From: Lysobacterales bacterium
GTDB lineage: Bacteria > Pseudomonadota > Gammaproteobacteria > Xanthomonadales > SZUA-38
Length of the DNA: 61,082 nucleotides
Assembly: GCA_030065125.1 (NCBI GenBank)
Contig: JASJDM010000053.1
Coordinates: 1-61,082 of the forward strand
Reading direction: 5' to 3'
The notes under the pieces were generated by a model. The model was not told where the DNA came from, did no database searches, and saw nothing but the letters and a program-made list of their open reading frames with translations. A program made the translations under genes and the position numbers. Shown here piece by piece: positions 8,324-17,261 of this stretch. Each line of letters opens with the position of its first letter. The stretch's first letter is position 1.

Positions 8324-8987
8324 CGTGACCTGTATCCGGAGCGTTTTGGCACTGGTAATTTTGCTGGCTGCGGCAGCCGCCGGGGCCGCCGACGACACGC
8401 CACCGGTGGGCATCAGCAGCGAGATGTTCTCGGTGGAGGTGCTGCACGAGGGCAAAATGGTCACCATCCAGCGGGCCCAGGCCCCGGACAACAAGGTCAG
8501 CGCAGACTACGCGCTGACCTCCCGGCCCTGTCCGCCGTTCTGCATCCGGCCCATCAAGCTGGCGCCCGGGGTGGAGACCATCGGCGAACTGGAGATGATC
8601 GACTACCTGGTCAAGGCTGGGCAGCCCGAACACAAGCAGGCGCTGCTGGTCATCGACTCACGTACGCCGGACTGGGTGGCCAAGGGCACGATTCCAGGCT
8701 CTGTCAATATTCCATGGACCCTGCTGAACCCCGATACCTCTGATCCGCTGACAATCGCCGAGATCCTGCGGGACCGGTTTGGCGCCGTGCTGGAAGATGA
8801 ACTGTGGGACTACGGTGCTGCCCGAACCCTGGTGTTTTACTGCAACGGCATGTGGTGCGGACAGTCACCCAGGAACATCATGACTCTGCTGCGCTACGGC
8901 TACCCGGCACACAAGATCAAGTGGTACCGGGGTGGCATGCAGGACTGGGAAGTGTTGGGGCTGACCACGATCAAACCCGGGGACTGA
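8310..8987 (+). CDS. Periplasmic rhodanese-domain protein
   Basis: The product has a signal peptide (LALVILLAAAAAGAA) and a C-terminal rhodanese domain with the active-site loop CNGMWCGQSPRN, giving a candidate catalytic cysteine plus a nearby second one. An extra CPPFC pair lies in the middle region and may form a disulfide or redox switch. Rhodaneses transfer sulfane sulfur from thiosulfate or persulfides. The ATG at 8310 overlaps the end of the porin gene. GTG at 8325, four bases after a GGAAG and just behind the porin stop, is an equally plausible start. Co-transcription with the porin is very likely. Confidence 0.8.
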   Translation: MAGSDVTCIRSVLALVILLAAAAAGAADDTPPVGISSEMFSVEVLHEGKMVTIQRAQAPDNKVSADYALTSRPCPPFCIRPIKLAPGVETIGELEMIDYLVKAGQPEHKQALLVIDSRTPDWVAKGTIPGSVNIPWTLLNPDTSDPLTIAEILRDRFGAVLEDELWDYGAARTLVFYCNGMWCGQSPRNIMTLLRYGYPAHKIKWYRGGMQDWEVLGLTTIKPGD

Positions 8988-8999
8988 GGGTCCTCAGTC
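8982..8999. terminator. Bidirectional hairpin containing both stop codons
   Basis: An 8-bp inverted repeat (GACTGAGG/CCTCAGTC) spans the junction between two convergent genes. The TGA stops of the rhodanese (8985-8987) and of the thioredoxin (8994-8996 on the other strand) lie in its arms. It has no T-tract, so it would be a weak or factor-assisted terminator. Confidence 0.4.
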
Positions 9000-9497
9000 G
9001 CTTGCCGATGAGCTGCAGTCCACCCGGGCTGCGGCAATGGTCTGCTCCAGTTTAAGGCTGTAATAGTCCGGACCCGAGTATCCGATCAGGCGCTCGCCGA
9101 TTTCCCGCCCCAGGCCGTCCACCAGCAGCACCGTCGGAGAAATGGGGATCTGGTAGCCTTCGGCCAGACGCTCACCGTTGGTCATTTCACCGTCGAACCC
9201 CCGGACAGCGCGGTTTGGGTCCCAGATCACTTCCTGCAGCAGCGCCTGCCCGGGAAACACACCGGCCAGTTCCAGTGGCCGGAGGACTTCCTGGCGCAAT
9301 CGAATGCAAAACGGACAGGCGGGCAGTGAGAACACCAGGACAATGGGCTGCTGCTGCCGGCAGGATGCCTTGCCGATCTCCCCGAGGTCCGGACGGGAAT
9401 CAGCAGCGCAGGCCGCAGTAGCGATGGCGAGCAGCAGCACCAACGCGGACGTCAGGCACCGCAGGTTCTTCGCGGGGGCAATAAATCGTCGGGTCAA
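8994..9497 (-). CDS. Thioredoxin-like periplasmic protein (SoxW-like)
   Basis: This is a thioredoxin-fold protein with the redox motif CPFC, an export signal (LTSALVLLLAIATAACA) and the conserved cis-proline region ISPTVLL. I chose the TTG at 9497 because AAGGGA lies six bases upstream. An ATG at 9533 would also work but has no clear ribosome site and would leave only nine bases to the divergent neighbour. SoxW-type thioredoxins keep SoxY and related cysteines reduced in the periplasm, and the sox neighbourhood supports that role. A cysteine near the predicted cleavage site could make it a lipoprotein. Confidence 0.8.
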   Translation of the reverse strand: MTRRFIAPAKNLRCLTSALVLLLAIATAACAADSRPDLGEIGKASCRQQQPIVLVFSLPACPFCIRLRQEVLRPLELAGVFPGQALLQEVIWDPNRAVRGFDGEMTNGERLAEGYQIPISPTVLLVDGLGREIGERLIGYSGPDYYSLKLEQTIAAARVDCSSSASD

Positions 9498-9542
9498 CTT
9501 ATTTCCCTTGTCAGCGGTGCAGGCAGGTGCCATCTTGAGTCA

Positions 9543-10424
9543 ATGAAACTGTATCTACTGCTCATCATTGCGCTTGCGGTTCCAGGTGTCGCTCCGGCCG
9601 AGTCCGGCTCCACCCTGCTCTCGGAGCAGGGCAGCCGAAATTATATCCGGATGTCCCGGGATCAGTCCGGACCCGCTGCCCTGGAGGTGTCCATCGTCCG
9701 ATTCGCCCGGACCCACCGGACTGACCCGGTGGAAATTGACCTGGTCAGCGCGGTGCACGTGGGTGACCGAGCCTATTATCAGGAATTGAACCGGCGCTTC
9801 AGGGATTATGACGTGGTGCTGTATGAGCTGGTGGCTCCCGCGGAGGGTGAGGTGGTGGAGAGCGATACCCGGGTGCTGGGATTCGCGTCGGCCCTCCAGG
9901 GCGGCATGCAGGAACTGCTGGCGCTGTCCCACCAGCTGGACGAGATCGACTACGCCGCCGAAAACTTTGTCCATGCGGATCTGACTCCTGACCAGTTCCT
10001 GGAGTCCATGTCCAATCGTGGCGAGTCAATGTTCTCGCTGTTTTTCAAAGCCTGGGCGGTGGCCATGTCCACCCCGGCCCACGAACGGGCCCTGTCGGAC
10101 TACGAATTGTTCGCGGCCCTGCTGTCCGGCGACAGGCCCCGGGCCTTCAAGCGGATGATGGCCCGCCAGTTCAACGACATGGACCGGCTCATGTCCATGC
10201 TGGAAGGCGGAGAAAACGGTTCAACCCTGATAACCGTTCGCAACCAGAAGGCGCTGGAGGTGCTGCAGGAGCAGTTGGGTGTGGGCCATCGCAAGCTGGC
10301 CATTTTTTACGGTGCCGGCCACATGCCGGATTTTGCCGAACGCCTGCAGACTGATTTTTCCCTGGTGCCTGTGTCCCAGACCTGGCTGGAAGCCTGGGAC
10401 CTGCGGGACCCGACCGGAGAATAG
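9543..10424 (+). CDS. TraB/GumN (TIKI)-family protein
   Basis: This 293-residue protein has a signal peptide (MKLYLLLIIALAVPGVAPA). It carries the family landmarks: an early AVHVG motif with conserved His, the LYELV glutamate region and a late FYGAGHMPDF motif. TIKI/TraB/GumN proteins are thought to be metal-dependent proteases or hydrolases, but the bacterial members are poorly characterised. The next gene follows after two bases, so the two are probably co-transcribed. Substrate unknown. Confidence 0.72.
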   Translation: MKLYLLLIIALAVPGVAPAESGSTLLSEQGSRNYIRMSRDQSGPAALEVSIVRFARTHRTDPVEIDLVSAVHVGDRAYYQELNRRFRDYDVVLYELVAPAEGEVVESDTRVLGFASALQGGMQELLALSHQLDEIDYAAENFVHADLTPDQFLESMSNRGESMFSLFFKAWAVAMSTPAHERALSDYELFAALLSGDRPRAFKRMMARQFNDMDRLMSMLEGGENGSTLITVRNQKALEVLQEQLGVGHRKLAIFYGAGHMPDFAERLQTDFSLVPVSQTWLEAWDLRDPTGE

Positions 10425-10426
10425 CC

Positions 10427-11023
10427 ATGCAGCGACACCAATCCGTGGACGGATACATAGAAGCCAATGAGCACTGGCGCGAGCAGCTGATTGAGCTGCG
10501 CGGAATCCTCCAGCAGACCGAACTGGAGGAAACGGTAAAGTGGGGTGCACCCTGTTACACCTGGAAAGGCAAAAACGTGGTGGGGCTGGCCGCCTTCAAG
10601 ACCTACGTGGGCCTGTGGTTTCACCAGGGTGCACTGCTGACGGACACCGACGGCGTCCTGATCAATGCCCAGGAGGGCAAGACCCGGGCCCTGCGCCAGT
10701 GGCGTTTTGACGGTTCTTCGAAGATCCCCACGGGTACCGTCACGGCCTATGTGCAGGAAGCCATGGCACTGGTGGAGCGGGGCAGCGAGATTAAGCCGGA
10801 CCGGTCCAGACCTCTGGTCATGGCGCCCGAACTTGCGGACGCGCTGGCGGCGGATGCTGAGGCGGCCGACAGCTTTGAACAGCTAACGCCGGGCCGCCAG
10901 CGGGAATATTCGGAATACATCCTGGAGGCCAAGCGCGCGGACACACGGCTGCGTCGAGTGGCCAAGGTCCTGCCGATGATCTGCCAGGGGGTGGGACTCA
11001 ACGACCGCTACCGTTCCCAGTGA
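10427..11023 (+). CDS. YdeI-like protein (DUF1801 domain plus OmdA-type C-terminus)
   Basis: This is a 198-residue cytoplasmic protein with no signal peptide. The N-terminal half (EETVKWGAPCYTWKGKNVVG) is the DUF1801/YdhG-like alpha-beta domain, and the C-terminal half (PGRQREYSEYILEAKRADTR) is the helical region typical of YdeI/OmpD-associated proteins. Family members have been linked to iron handling and peptide resistance, but no biochemical role is firm. It starts two bases after the preceding gene and ends directly against the convergent lipocalin gene. Confidence 0.8.
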   Translation: MQRHQSVDGYIEANEHWREQLIELRGILQQTELEETVKWGAPCYTWKGKNVVGLAAFKTYVGLWFHQGALLTDTDGVLINAQEGKTRALRQWRFDGSSKIPTGTVTAYVQEAMALVERGSEIKPDRSRPLVMAPELADALAADAEAADSFEQLTPGRQREYSEYILEAKRADTRLRRVAKVLPMICQGVGLNDRYRSQ

Positions 11024-11608
11024 CTAACCCTGAAAGCCAGGCTGCCCCAGCTGGTCGGGCTTCTGGGGCACCTTCAGGATGCGACTGGCGTCGTAGCCCT
11101 GCTGGCTGAAAGCCGCCAGATAATCCTGGAAGACCTCATCGGGGATTTCCGGCTCACGCGCCATGATCCACGCGTATCTGCGGCTGGGGTGAGCCACGGC
11201 CAGATAGCGGTAGTCCGGATCGAGCTTGATCACCAGGTAGTCAAAGGTGAACGGCCAGAAGAAACGGGTTTTCAATTCGCCCGGCCGCGCCGGATCGGGA
11301 ATCCAGGCCAGGCCCTCCATGGATTTCTCTTCCTCGTCAAATGCTTTCCGGTAGTAGTACAGGTCGTCCATGCGACCGTCGCTGCGCTCCCGGTAGATCA
11401 CCCTGGATGCAACGTTGCCCCGTTCCGCGAAATAGGGAATATTGGCGATGACGTACCACTGACCCTGGAAGCGATCGACGTCCAGCTGGTCCACGGTATC
11501 GATGGGCGGCAGCCCGCGCGGCGTGGTCGCACAGCCCGCCAGCAACAGCAGCGCGAGGCAGGGAAACAGGACTGATCGAAGGATGGTGGTGGAGGTTATG
11601 GCGCTCAT
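11024..11608 (-). CDS. blc: Outer-membrane lipocalin (Blc-like)
   Basis: Bacterial lipocalins of the Blc type are outer-membrane lipoproteins that bind lysophospholipids or fatty acids, often under envelope stress. The 194-residue product has a lipoprotein signal with lipobox LLAGC (Cys26), the lipocalin first motif GQWYVIANIPYF, a second conserved region (FFWPFTFDYLVIKLD) and RRYAWIMAREP near the end. Length is normal. It is divergent from the deacetylase gene with only six bases between the starts. Confidence 0.9.
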   Translation of the reverse strand: MSAITSTTILRSVLFPCLALLLLAGCATTPRGLPPIDTVDQLDVDRFQGQWYVIANIPYFAERGNVASRVIYRERSDGRMDDLYYYRKAFDEEEKSMEGLAWIPDPARPGELKTRFFWPFTFDYLVIKLDPDYRYLAVAHPSRRYAWIMAREPEIPDEVFQDYLAAFSQQGYDASRILKVPQKPDQLGQPGFQG

Positions 11609-11614
11609 GTCTGG

Positions 11615-12661
11615 ATGCTTGGGTTAATGATGATGATGGGATATTTGCAGGACAGCAATATAGAAAACATCAAGGTTGTGCAAACGCCGTGTTCACATCC
11701 GGCCTGTGCGCTCGCCATTGTGTGGCTGCTTTGTTTCTGCCTGCCCGGCATGCTGATGCCAGCTGTCTCAGCGGAGCCGGCGCCGTCCCGCCAGATTGCG
11801 CTGAGCTTCGACGACGCGCCCCGGGGGGCTGGGCCATTTTTCAGCGGCGCGGAGCGGGCTGACCAGCTGATCCAGTCGCTGCGCTCGGTGTCGGTTTCCG
11901 GCGCCCTGTTTTTCGTGGTGACGGGTCGCCTGGAGGACAATCCCATCGAGGGAGCCGAGCGACTGAAGCGCTACGTGGCGGCGGGGCATCACCTGGCCAG
12001 TCACTCCCACACCCACCCGTATCTCCATCGAACCGCCCCGGACGAATTCCTGCGGGACATGGACCAATCCCTGGCGCAGCTGACGTCCTTCGACGGCGTG
12101 CTGCCATTGTTCCGGTTTCCCTACCTGGACGAAGGGCGGGAACTGCAGCGCCGGGATGCCGTGCGGGAGGGGCTGCGCGGCCGAAACCTGGCCAACGGCT
12201 ATGTCACCGTGGACAACTATGACTGGTATATGGCGGCCCTGGCCCGGGAGGCGCTGGTGGCCGGACACGACCTGGACCGCGAGCGATTGGGGCGGCTGTA
12301 CGTGGAGGTCCTGACCGAATCGGTGGAGTTTTATGACCGCATTGCGGTGTCGGTTCTGGGACGCTCGCCACGTCACGTGCTGCTGCTGCATGAAAACGAC
12401 CTGGCGGCACTGTACATCGATGAACTGGTTGAATCCCTGGGAGACCGGGGCTGGCGCATTATCCCGGCGGCCGAGGCCTACCAGGACCCACTGGCCCAGG
12501 TGGAGCCGGACACCCTGTTCCTGGGACAGGGCCGGGTCGCCGCCCTGGCCCATGCCGCTGGCTGGGAACCGCGGGAGCTGGTCCACCACACCGAAGATGA
12601 GCAGTGGCTGCGCGCCCGGTTCCTGGAAGAAGGACTGCTGCCGGCGCCGGAACCCAACTGA
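11615..12661 (+). CDS. Polysaccharide deacetylase (NodB-domain) family protein, exported
   Basis: The 348-residue product has a hydrophobic export segment (about residues 30-50, ending PAVSAEP) and a NodB homology domain: motif 1 LSFDDAP with catalytic Asp and metal Asp, motif 2 SHSHTHP with the metal histidines, and motif 3 RFPYLDE. These residues support a metal-dependent de-N-acetylase acting in the periplasm on an unknown glycan. The exact start is uncertain because several ATG codons occur in series (11615, 11627-11638), none with a good ribosome site. A small cupin gene follows closely. Confidence 0.8.
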   Translation: MLGLMMMMGYLQDSNIENIKVVQTPCSHPACALAIVWLLCFCLPGMLMPAVSAEPAPSRQIALSFDDAPRGAGPFFSGAERADQLIQSLRSVSVSGALFFVVTGRLEDNPIEGAERLKRYVAAGHHLASHSHTHPYLHRTAPDEFLRDMDQSLAQLTSFDGVLPLFRFPYLDEGRELQRRDAVREGLRGRNLANGYVTVDNYDWYMAALAREALVAGHDLDRERLGRLYVEVLTESVEFYDRIAVSVLGRSPRHVLLLHENDLAALYIDELVESLGDRGWRIIPAAEAYQDPLAQVEPDTLFLGQGRVAALAHAAGWEPRELVHHTEDEQWLRARFLEEGLLPAPEPN

Positions 12662-12675
12662 ACTGGAGAGCCCTT

Positions 12676-12984
12676 TTGCCCGGAAGATACCCAGACCGAA
12701 TCCGTTCGCTGCCGCTGTATGACGGACGCTTTGACGCCTACCGCCTGCGGGCTGAAGGCAGTGATGTCCTGTTTGCCAGTTACCCGGCCGGCGCGGCCAT
12801 TCCAGCCCACCGGCATGACACCGACAACTACGGCGTGATCATCCGTGGGGAGCTGATTCTGCACATGGGCGGTACCACCCGGCGTTACGGCGTGGGGGAC
12901 TGGTACCACGTGCCCGCGGGCCAGGAGCATGCGGCGGAATTCGAACAGGAGACCGACGAGATCGAATTCTGGTTTCAGCCCTGA
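12676..12984 (+). CDS. Small cupin-domain protein
   Basis: This is a single-domain cupin of 102 residues with metal-site motif HRHDTDNYGVIIRGEL and second motif GDWYHVPAGQEH. I chose the TTG at 12676 because GGAGAG lies five bases upstream; a longer frame upstream only overlaps the deacetylase. Single cupins of this type bind a metal and act as small isomerases, dioxygenases or regulatory folds, so no function can be assigned. It is probably co-transcribed with the deacetylase, whose stop is 14 bases away. Confidence 0.75.
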   Translation: MPGRYPDRIRSLPLYDGRFDAYRLRAEGSDVLFASYPAGAAIPAHRHDTDNYGVIIRGELILHMGGTTRRYGVGDWYHVPAGQEHAAEFEQETDEIEFWFQP

Positions 12985-12993
12985 CGGCAACGG

Positions 12994-13008
12994 GGGCCTG
13001 ACGGGCCC
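12994..13008. terminator. Short GC hairpin between convergent genes
   Basis: GGGCC/GGCCC arms with a TGACG loop lie between the cupin stop and the RND-pump stop. The stem is short and has no T-tract, so termination strength is doubtful. Confidence 0.25.
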
Positions 13009-13012
13009 GCGG

Positions 13013-16000
13013 TCACGTTGATCGCAGCTTGAGGGCGTAATACAGAACCGGGATGACCACCAGGGTCAGCAGGGTGGAGATCAGGATCCCGAACACCAGC
13101 GACACCGCAAGCCCGTTGAAGATCGGGTCGTCCAGGATAAAGAACGCCCCCAGCATGGCGGCCACGGCCGTCAGGACGATGGGCTTGGCGCGCACCGATG
13201 CAGCACGCACCACGGCGGTTTCCAGGGCTTCCCCGGCTTCCCGGGCGCGATCCACGAAATCCACCAGCAGGATGGAGTTTCTTACGATGATGCCGGCCAG
13301 GGCGATCATGCCGATCATGGAGGTGGCGGTGAACTTGGCGCCCAGCAGGGCATGGCCGGGCATCACGCCGATCACCGTCAGCGGGATGGGCGCCATGATC
13401 ACCAGCGGCACCAGGTAGGAGCCGAACTGGGCCACCACCAGCAGGTAGATCAGGATCAGGCCCACGGCGTAGGCCGCACCCATGTCGCGGAAAGTCTCGT
13501 AGGTGATCTGCCACTCACCGTCCCACTTGAGCGAGAAATTGTAGGGGTTTTCGGGCTGACTGATGTAGCGCTGTTCGATGTCCTGTCCCGCCAGGCCGTC
13601 GGAAAGTTGGCCGGCGATATCGAACATGCCGTACAGGGGGCTGTCCAGCCGTCCGGCCATGTCGCCGGTGACGAATACCACCGGCAGCAGGTCCTTGTGG
13701 TAGATCGCGTCGTCCCAGGGGGCTTCAGTCACCCGGGCAATCTCAGAAACGGGTACCCGTTGGCCGGTCTGGCTGCGCACTTCCAGGGACAGCAGGCCGT
13801 TCAGGTCCGCCTTTGAGGCTGCCGGGACCTGCAGGCGAACCGGAATGGGGTACTTCTCCCGGCCTCGATGGATATAGGTCACGTCCTCGCCGCCCAGGGC
13901 AATTCCCAGTACCGAGGTCACAGCCTGCTGGGACACCCCGAGCAGGGCCGCGCGCTGGCGGTCGACCTCTATGATCAGCCGGGTTGCCGCGTCGGATTCG
14001 ACGCTGGAATCGATGTCCACGATGTCCCGGGTGCCGTGGAACAGGGCCTCCAGCTCACGACCCAGGGCCTTCTGGGATTCATAGTCCGGACCGTAGATCT
14101 CCGCCACCAGGGGCGCCATCACCGGCGGCCCTGGCGGCACCTCCACCACCTTGACCGAAGCCCCGTGGGCAGCGCCAACGTCGGCCAGCCGGGGCCGGAT
14201 CGCGCGGGCGATTTCATGGCTGGATCGGTCCCGCTGGCTCCGGTGCAGGAGGTTGACCTGGATGTCCCCGACATTGCTGCCGCTGCGCAGGTAGTACTGG
14301 CGGACCAGGCCGTTGAAGTCGATGGGGGCGGCGGTGCCGACGAAAACCTGGTAATCCGTGACTTCGGGTACTTTTTCTATCACCCGACCCAGCTCGTCCA
14401 TGACCCGGCTGGCGGATTCAACCGGCGTCCCTTCCGGCAGATCCACCACCACCTGGAACTGGGACTTGTTGTCGAAGGGCAGCATCTTCAGGACCACTGC
14501 CTGGATCCCCACCAGCCCCACCGAGGCCGCAATGGCGGCCACCAGTCCGAGATACAGCAGGCCCCGGTTCCTGCCCGAATCAGGCCCTAGGAACGGGCTG
14601 ATCATCCGCTGGAACAGGCGGTCCAGGGCGCCTTCCTCCTGATCGTCTGCCGGGTGATCGTGAACCGGGCTGTCGCCCAGAAACTTCAGGGTCAGCCAGG
14701 GCGTCAGGATCAGGGCGATGGCCAGGGAGATCAGCATGCCGGTACTGGCATTAATGGGGATGGGGCTCATGTAGGGGCCCATCAGGCCGGACACGAATGC
14801 CATGGGCAGCAGCGCCGCGATCACGGTAAACGTTGCCAGGATGGTGGGCCCACCCACCTCGTCCACGGCGCCGGGTATCAGGCTGGCCAGGTTGCCGGGA
14901 TAAAGCGAGCGGTGCCGATGGATGTTCTCCACCACCACGATGGCGTCATCCACCAGGATGCCGATGGAAAAAATCAGCGCGAAAAGGGAGACCCGGTTGA
15001 TGGTGAACCCCCAAACCCAGGAGGCGAACAGCGTGACCGTGAGCGTAATGACCACCGCCGCGCCGACAATCAGCGCTTCCCGCCATCCCAGGGCAAACAG
15101 CAGCAATACCACCACTGAAATCGTGGCAAAGGTCAGCTTCTGGATCAGCTTGGTGGCCTTGTCGTTGGCGGTCTCGCCGTAGTTGCGGGTGATGGTGACC
15201 TCGACGCCGTCTGGAATATGGGTCTGCTTGAGCTGCTCCAGCCGCTCCACCACGTTCCCGGCAATGCGGGTGGCGTTGGTGCCGGGTTTTTTTGCCACCG
15301 CGATGGTCACCGCGGGGGCATGGTCCAGGGGCGGCAGCCCCACCTGGTCCCCGGCGGGACCCGTGGCGAACCAGCTGTATTGTTCAGGCTGGTCCGGGCC
15401 GGCCCGGACCGTGGCAATGTCCTGCAGGTAGACCGGTTTGCCCTCAATCAGGCCGACAATCAGCCCGGCCACATCGTCCCGGCTGGCCAGGAAAGTGCCC
15501 GCCTGGACCGGCGTTTCAACACCGCCTGCCACCAGGTCGCCGGCGTCCCGCACCACGTTGCTGGCGGTCAGCGCAAAGCGCAGGTCGTCCAGGGCCAGGC
15601 CGTATCCCGCAACCCGCTGGGGATCCAGCTCAATCTGTACCGTATCCGGTGCGCCGCCTACGGTGTAAACGTCCCGGGTGCCCGTCACCCGCTTGATGTC
15701 CGCCTCGATGGCATGGGCCACCTGCAGCAGTTCATGGCCACCCCGGGCGGGGTCGTCGGTCCACAGGGTGGCGGTCAGAATGGGAACATCGTCGATTCCC
15801 TTGGGTTTGACCAGGGGCGGCAGGATGCCGACGCCCTGGGGGCGCCAGTCCTGGTTGGAGTAGACCGCGTTGTAGAGGTGCAGCAACGCCTGGGATCGGG
15901 CCTCGCCAACCTCGAACTGGACCGTCAGCACCGCCATGCCGCCCCGGGATACTGAGTAAACATGATCCACGGCTTCGATTTCCGACAACACCTGTTCCAT

Positions 16001-16231
16001 GGGTATGGCCGCCAGGTTCTCCACCTCGACTGCGCTGGCGCCGGGGAAGGGGACAAACACGTTGGCGAAGGTCACATCGATCTGGGGCTCTTCCTCCCGC
16101 GGCGTGACAATAACCGCAAACAGCCCCAGCAGGATGCCCAGCAGCGCCAGCAGGGGCGTCAGCTGATGATCCTGGAAGACGCCGGCCAGCTTGCCCGAAA
16201 TGCCCAGCCCGCCGGCGGAATCACTGCTCAT
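13013..16231 (-). CDS. RND efflux pump, inner-membrane transporter subunit
   Basis: This 1072-residue permease of the AcrB/HAE-1-like RND class has an N-terminal membrane helix, two large periplasmic loops, and a core helix with the proton-relay motif GILVDDAIVVVEN (about residues 424-436). It expels substrates using the proton gradient with an adaptor and an outer-membrane channel, both encoded just upstream. I prefer ATG 16231, one base after the adaptor stop; a TTG at 16252 would add seven residues. It is the last gene of the sqr-tolC-arsR-mfp-rnd operon. Substrate unknown; the operon context suggests reactive sulfur compounds or thiol conjugates. Confidence 0.93.
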   Translation of the reverse strand: MSSDSAGGLGISGKLAGVFQDHQLTPLLALLGILLGLFAVIVTPREEEPQIDVTFANVFVPFPGASAVEVENLAAIPMEQVLSEIEAVDHVYSVSRGGMAVLTVQFEVGEARSQALLHLYNAVYSNQDWRPQGVGILPPLVKPKGIDDVPILTATLWTDDPARGGHELLQVAHAIEADIKRVTGTRDVYTVGGAPDTVQIELDPQRVAGYGLALDDLRFALTASNVVRDAGDLVAGGVETPVQAGTFLASRDDVAGLIVGLIEGKPVYLQDIATVRAGPDQPEQYSWFATGPAGDQVGLPPLDHAPAVTIAVAKKPGTNATRIAGNVVERLEQLKQTHIPDGVEVTITRNYGETANDKATKLIQKLTFATISVVVLLLFALGWREALIVGAAVVITLTVTLFASWVWGFTINRVSLFALIFSIGILVDDAIVVVENIHRHRSLYPGNLASLIPGAVDEVGGPTILATFTVIAALLPMAFVSGLMGPYMSPIPINASTGMLISLAIALILTPWLTLKFLGDSPVHDHPADDQEEGALDRLFQRMISPFLGPDSGRNRGLLYLGLVAAIAASVGLVGIQAVVLKMLPFDNKSQFQVVVDLPEGTPVESASRVMDELGRVIEKVPEVTDYQVFVGTAAPIDFNGLVRQYYLRSGSNVGDIQVNLLHRSQRDRSSHEIARAIRPRLADVGAAHGASVKVVEVPPGPPVMAPLVAEIYGPDYESQKALGRELEALFHGTRDIVDIDSSVESDAATRLIIEVDRQRAALLGVSQQAVTSVLGIALGGEDVTYIHRGREKYPIPVRLQVPAASKADLNGLLSLEVRSQTGQRVPVSEIARVTEAPWDDAIYHKDLLPVVFVTGDMAGRLDSPLYGMFDIAGQLSDGLAGQDIEQRYISQPENPYNFSLKWDGEWQITYETFRDMGAAYAVGLILIYLLVVAQFGSYLVPLVIMAPIPLTVIGVMPGHALLGAKFTATSMIGMIALAGIIVRNSILLVDFVDRAREAGEALETAVVRAASVRAKPIVLTAVAAMLGAFFILDDPIFNGLAVSLVFGILISTLLTLVVIPVLYYALKLRST

Positions 16232-16232
16232 G

Positions 16233-17261
16233 TCAGCCACCCGCCTTGACAAAGATGCCGGCCGCTACCGGATCGGTGACGATCTGTTCGCCGGCCTCCA
16301 GGCCGGCCAGGACTTCCACCCGCTGGCCGAAACTGGGGCCCAGCCGGAGCTGTCGCAGTCGCACCTCGCCGTCGGGGTAGGCGACGTAAACGCCCGTCAT
16401 CTCGCTGCGCCTGACCAGGGACGATTCCGGGATCAGCAGGCGATCAGCCTGGCCCACCACAAAAGCGGTCTTGACGAACATGCCGGGGTAGAGGCCGTAT
16501 TGCCCTTCCGGCAGGTCCAGCCTCACCTGGAACGTGTTGGTGGCGCGGTCGGCAAAGGGGAACACCGTGATCCTGGTGGGCTCCACGCTGGTATCGCCGG
16601 CGACTACCCGGGCTTTCTTCATGCTGCGCACCGCTGCGGCTACTTCCTGGGGCAGATCCACCACCACCCGCAGCTGGTCCAGCGACAGCCCGCTCATCAG
16701 CGGCTGGCCGGGAGACACGGCTTCCCCCACTTCCACGCTGCGGCGGGTGACGATGCCGGGGTAGGGGGCTTTCACTTCGGTGTAGTCCACCTGCTGCTGG
16801 GCCGACTGGACCGCAGCCTGGGCTGCTTCCACCCGGGCCCGGGCAGAATCCCGGGCGGCAACGGCGGCATTGAGTTCCCGTTCCGAACCGGACCCTGCAT
16901 CGTACAGGGCCCTGGTGCGCTGGTACTCGCTTTCGGCCTGGATGCGACGCGCTTCGGCCTCCCGCAGGCTGGACCGGGCGCGCTCCAGGGCGGCCCGCTG
17001 TTCAACGCTGGTGAAGCGGACGATGACCGTGCCCGCCTCAACGTAATCGTCGACGTCAAACAGAATCTCGGAGATTCGCCCGGAGGTCTGGGCGGACACC
17101 GTGGCCTGGTTGACCGCCTCAACGGTGCCGTCAAAAAGCTGCTCCAGCGGCGTGGTTTCGGTGACGGCAGGCAGGGTCTCCAGGGCAGGCTGGGCATTGA
17201 CCAGGGCGGGGCCTGCCGCGAGCAGCAGCGTGACCGTTCTCATGAGCATTCTGGCGTTCAA
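16233..17261 (-). CDS. RND efflux pump, periplasmic adaptor (HlyD/MFP) subunit
   Basis: This 342-residue membrane-fusion protein has a signal peptide (LLLAAGPALVNAQ), a biotinyl-lipoyl segment (GRISEILFDVDDYVEAGT), a long alpha-helical hairpin rich in Ala/Glu/Arg (about residues 95-165) and a beta-barrel domain. It bridges the RND permease and TolC. A TTG start overlapping the arsR stop (TTGA) has GGGAG seven bases upstream; ATG codons at 17249 and 17243 are alternatives. There is no lipobox cysteine, so it is probably a soluble periplasmic adaptor. Confidence 0.9.
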   Translation of the reverse strand: MNARMLMRTVTLLLAAGPALVNAQPALETLPAVTETTPLEQLFDGTVEAVNQATVSAQTSGRISEILFDVDDYVEAGTVIVRFTSVEQRAALERARSSLREAEARRIQAESEYQRTRALYDAGSGSERELNAAVAARDSARARVEAAQAAVQSAQQQVDYTEVKAPYPGIVTRRSVEVGEAVSPGQPLMSGLSLDQLRVVVDLPQEVAAAVRSMKKARVVAGDTSVEPTRITVFPFADRATNTFQVRLDLPEGQYGLYPGMFVKTAFVVGQADRLLIPESSLVRRSEMTGVYVAYPDGEVRLRQLRLGPSFGQRVEVLAGLEAGEQIVTDPVAAGIFVKAGG

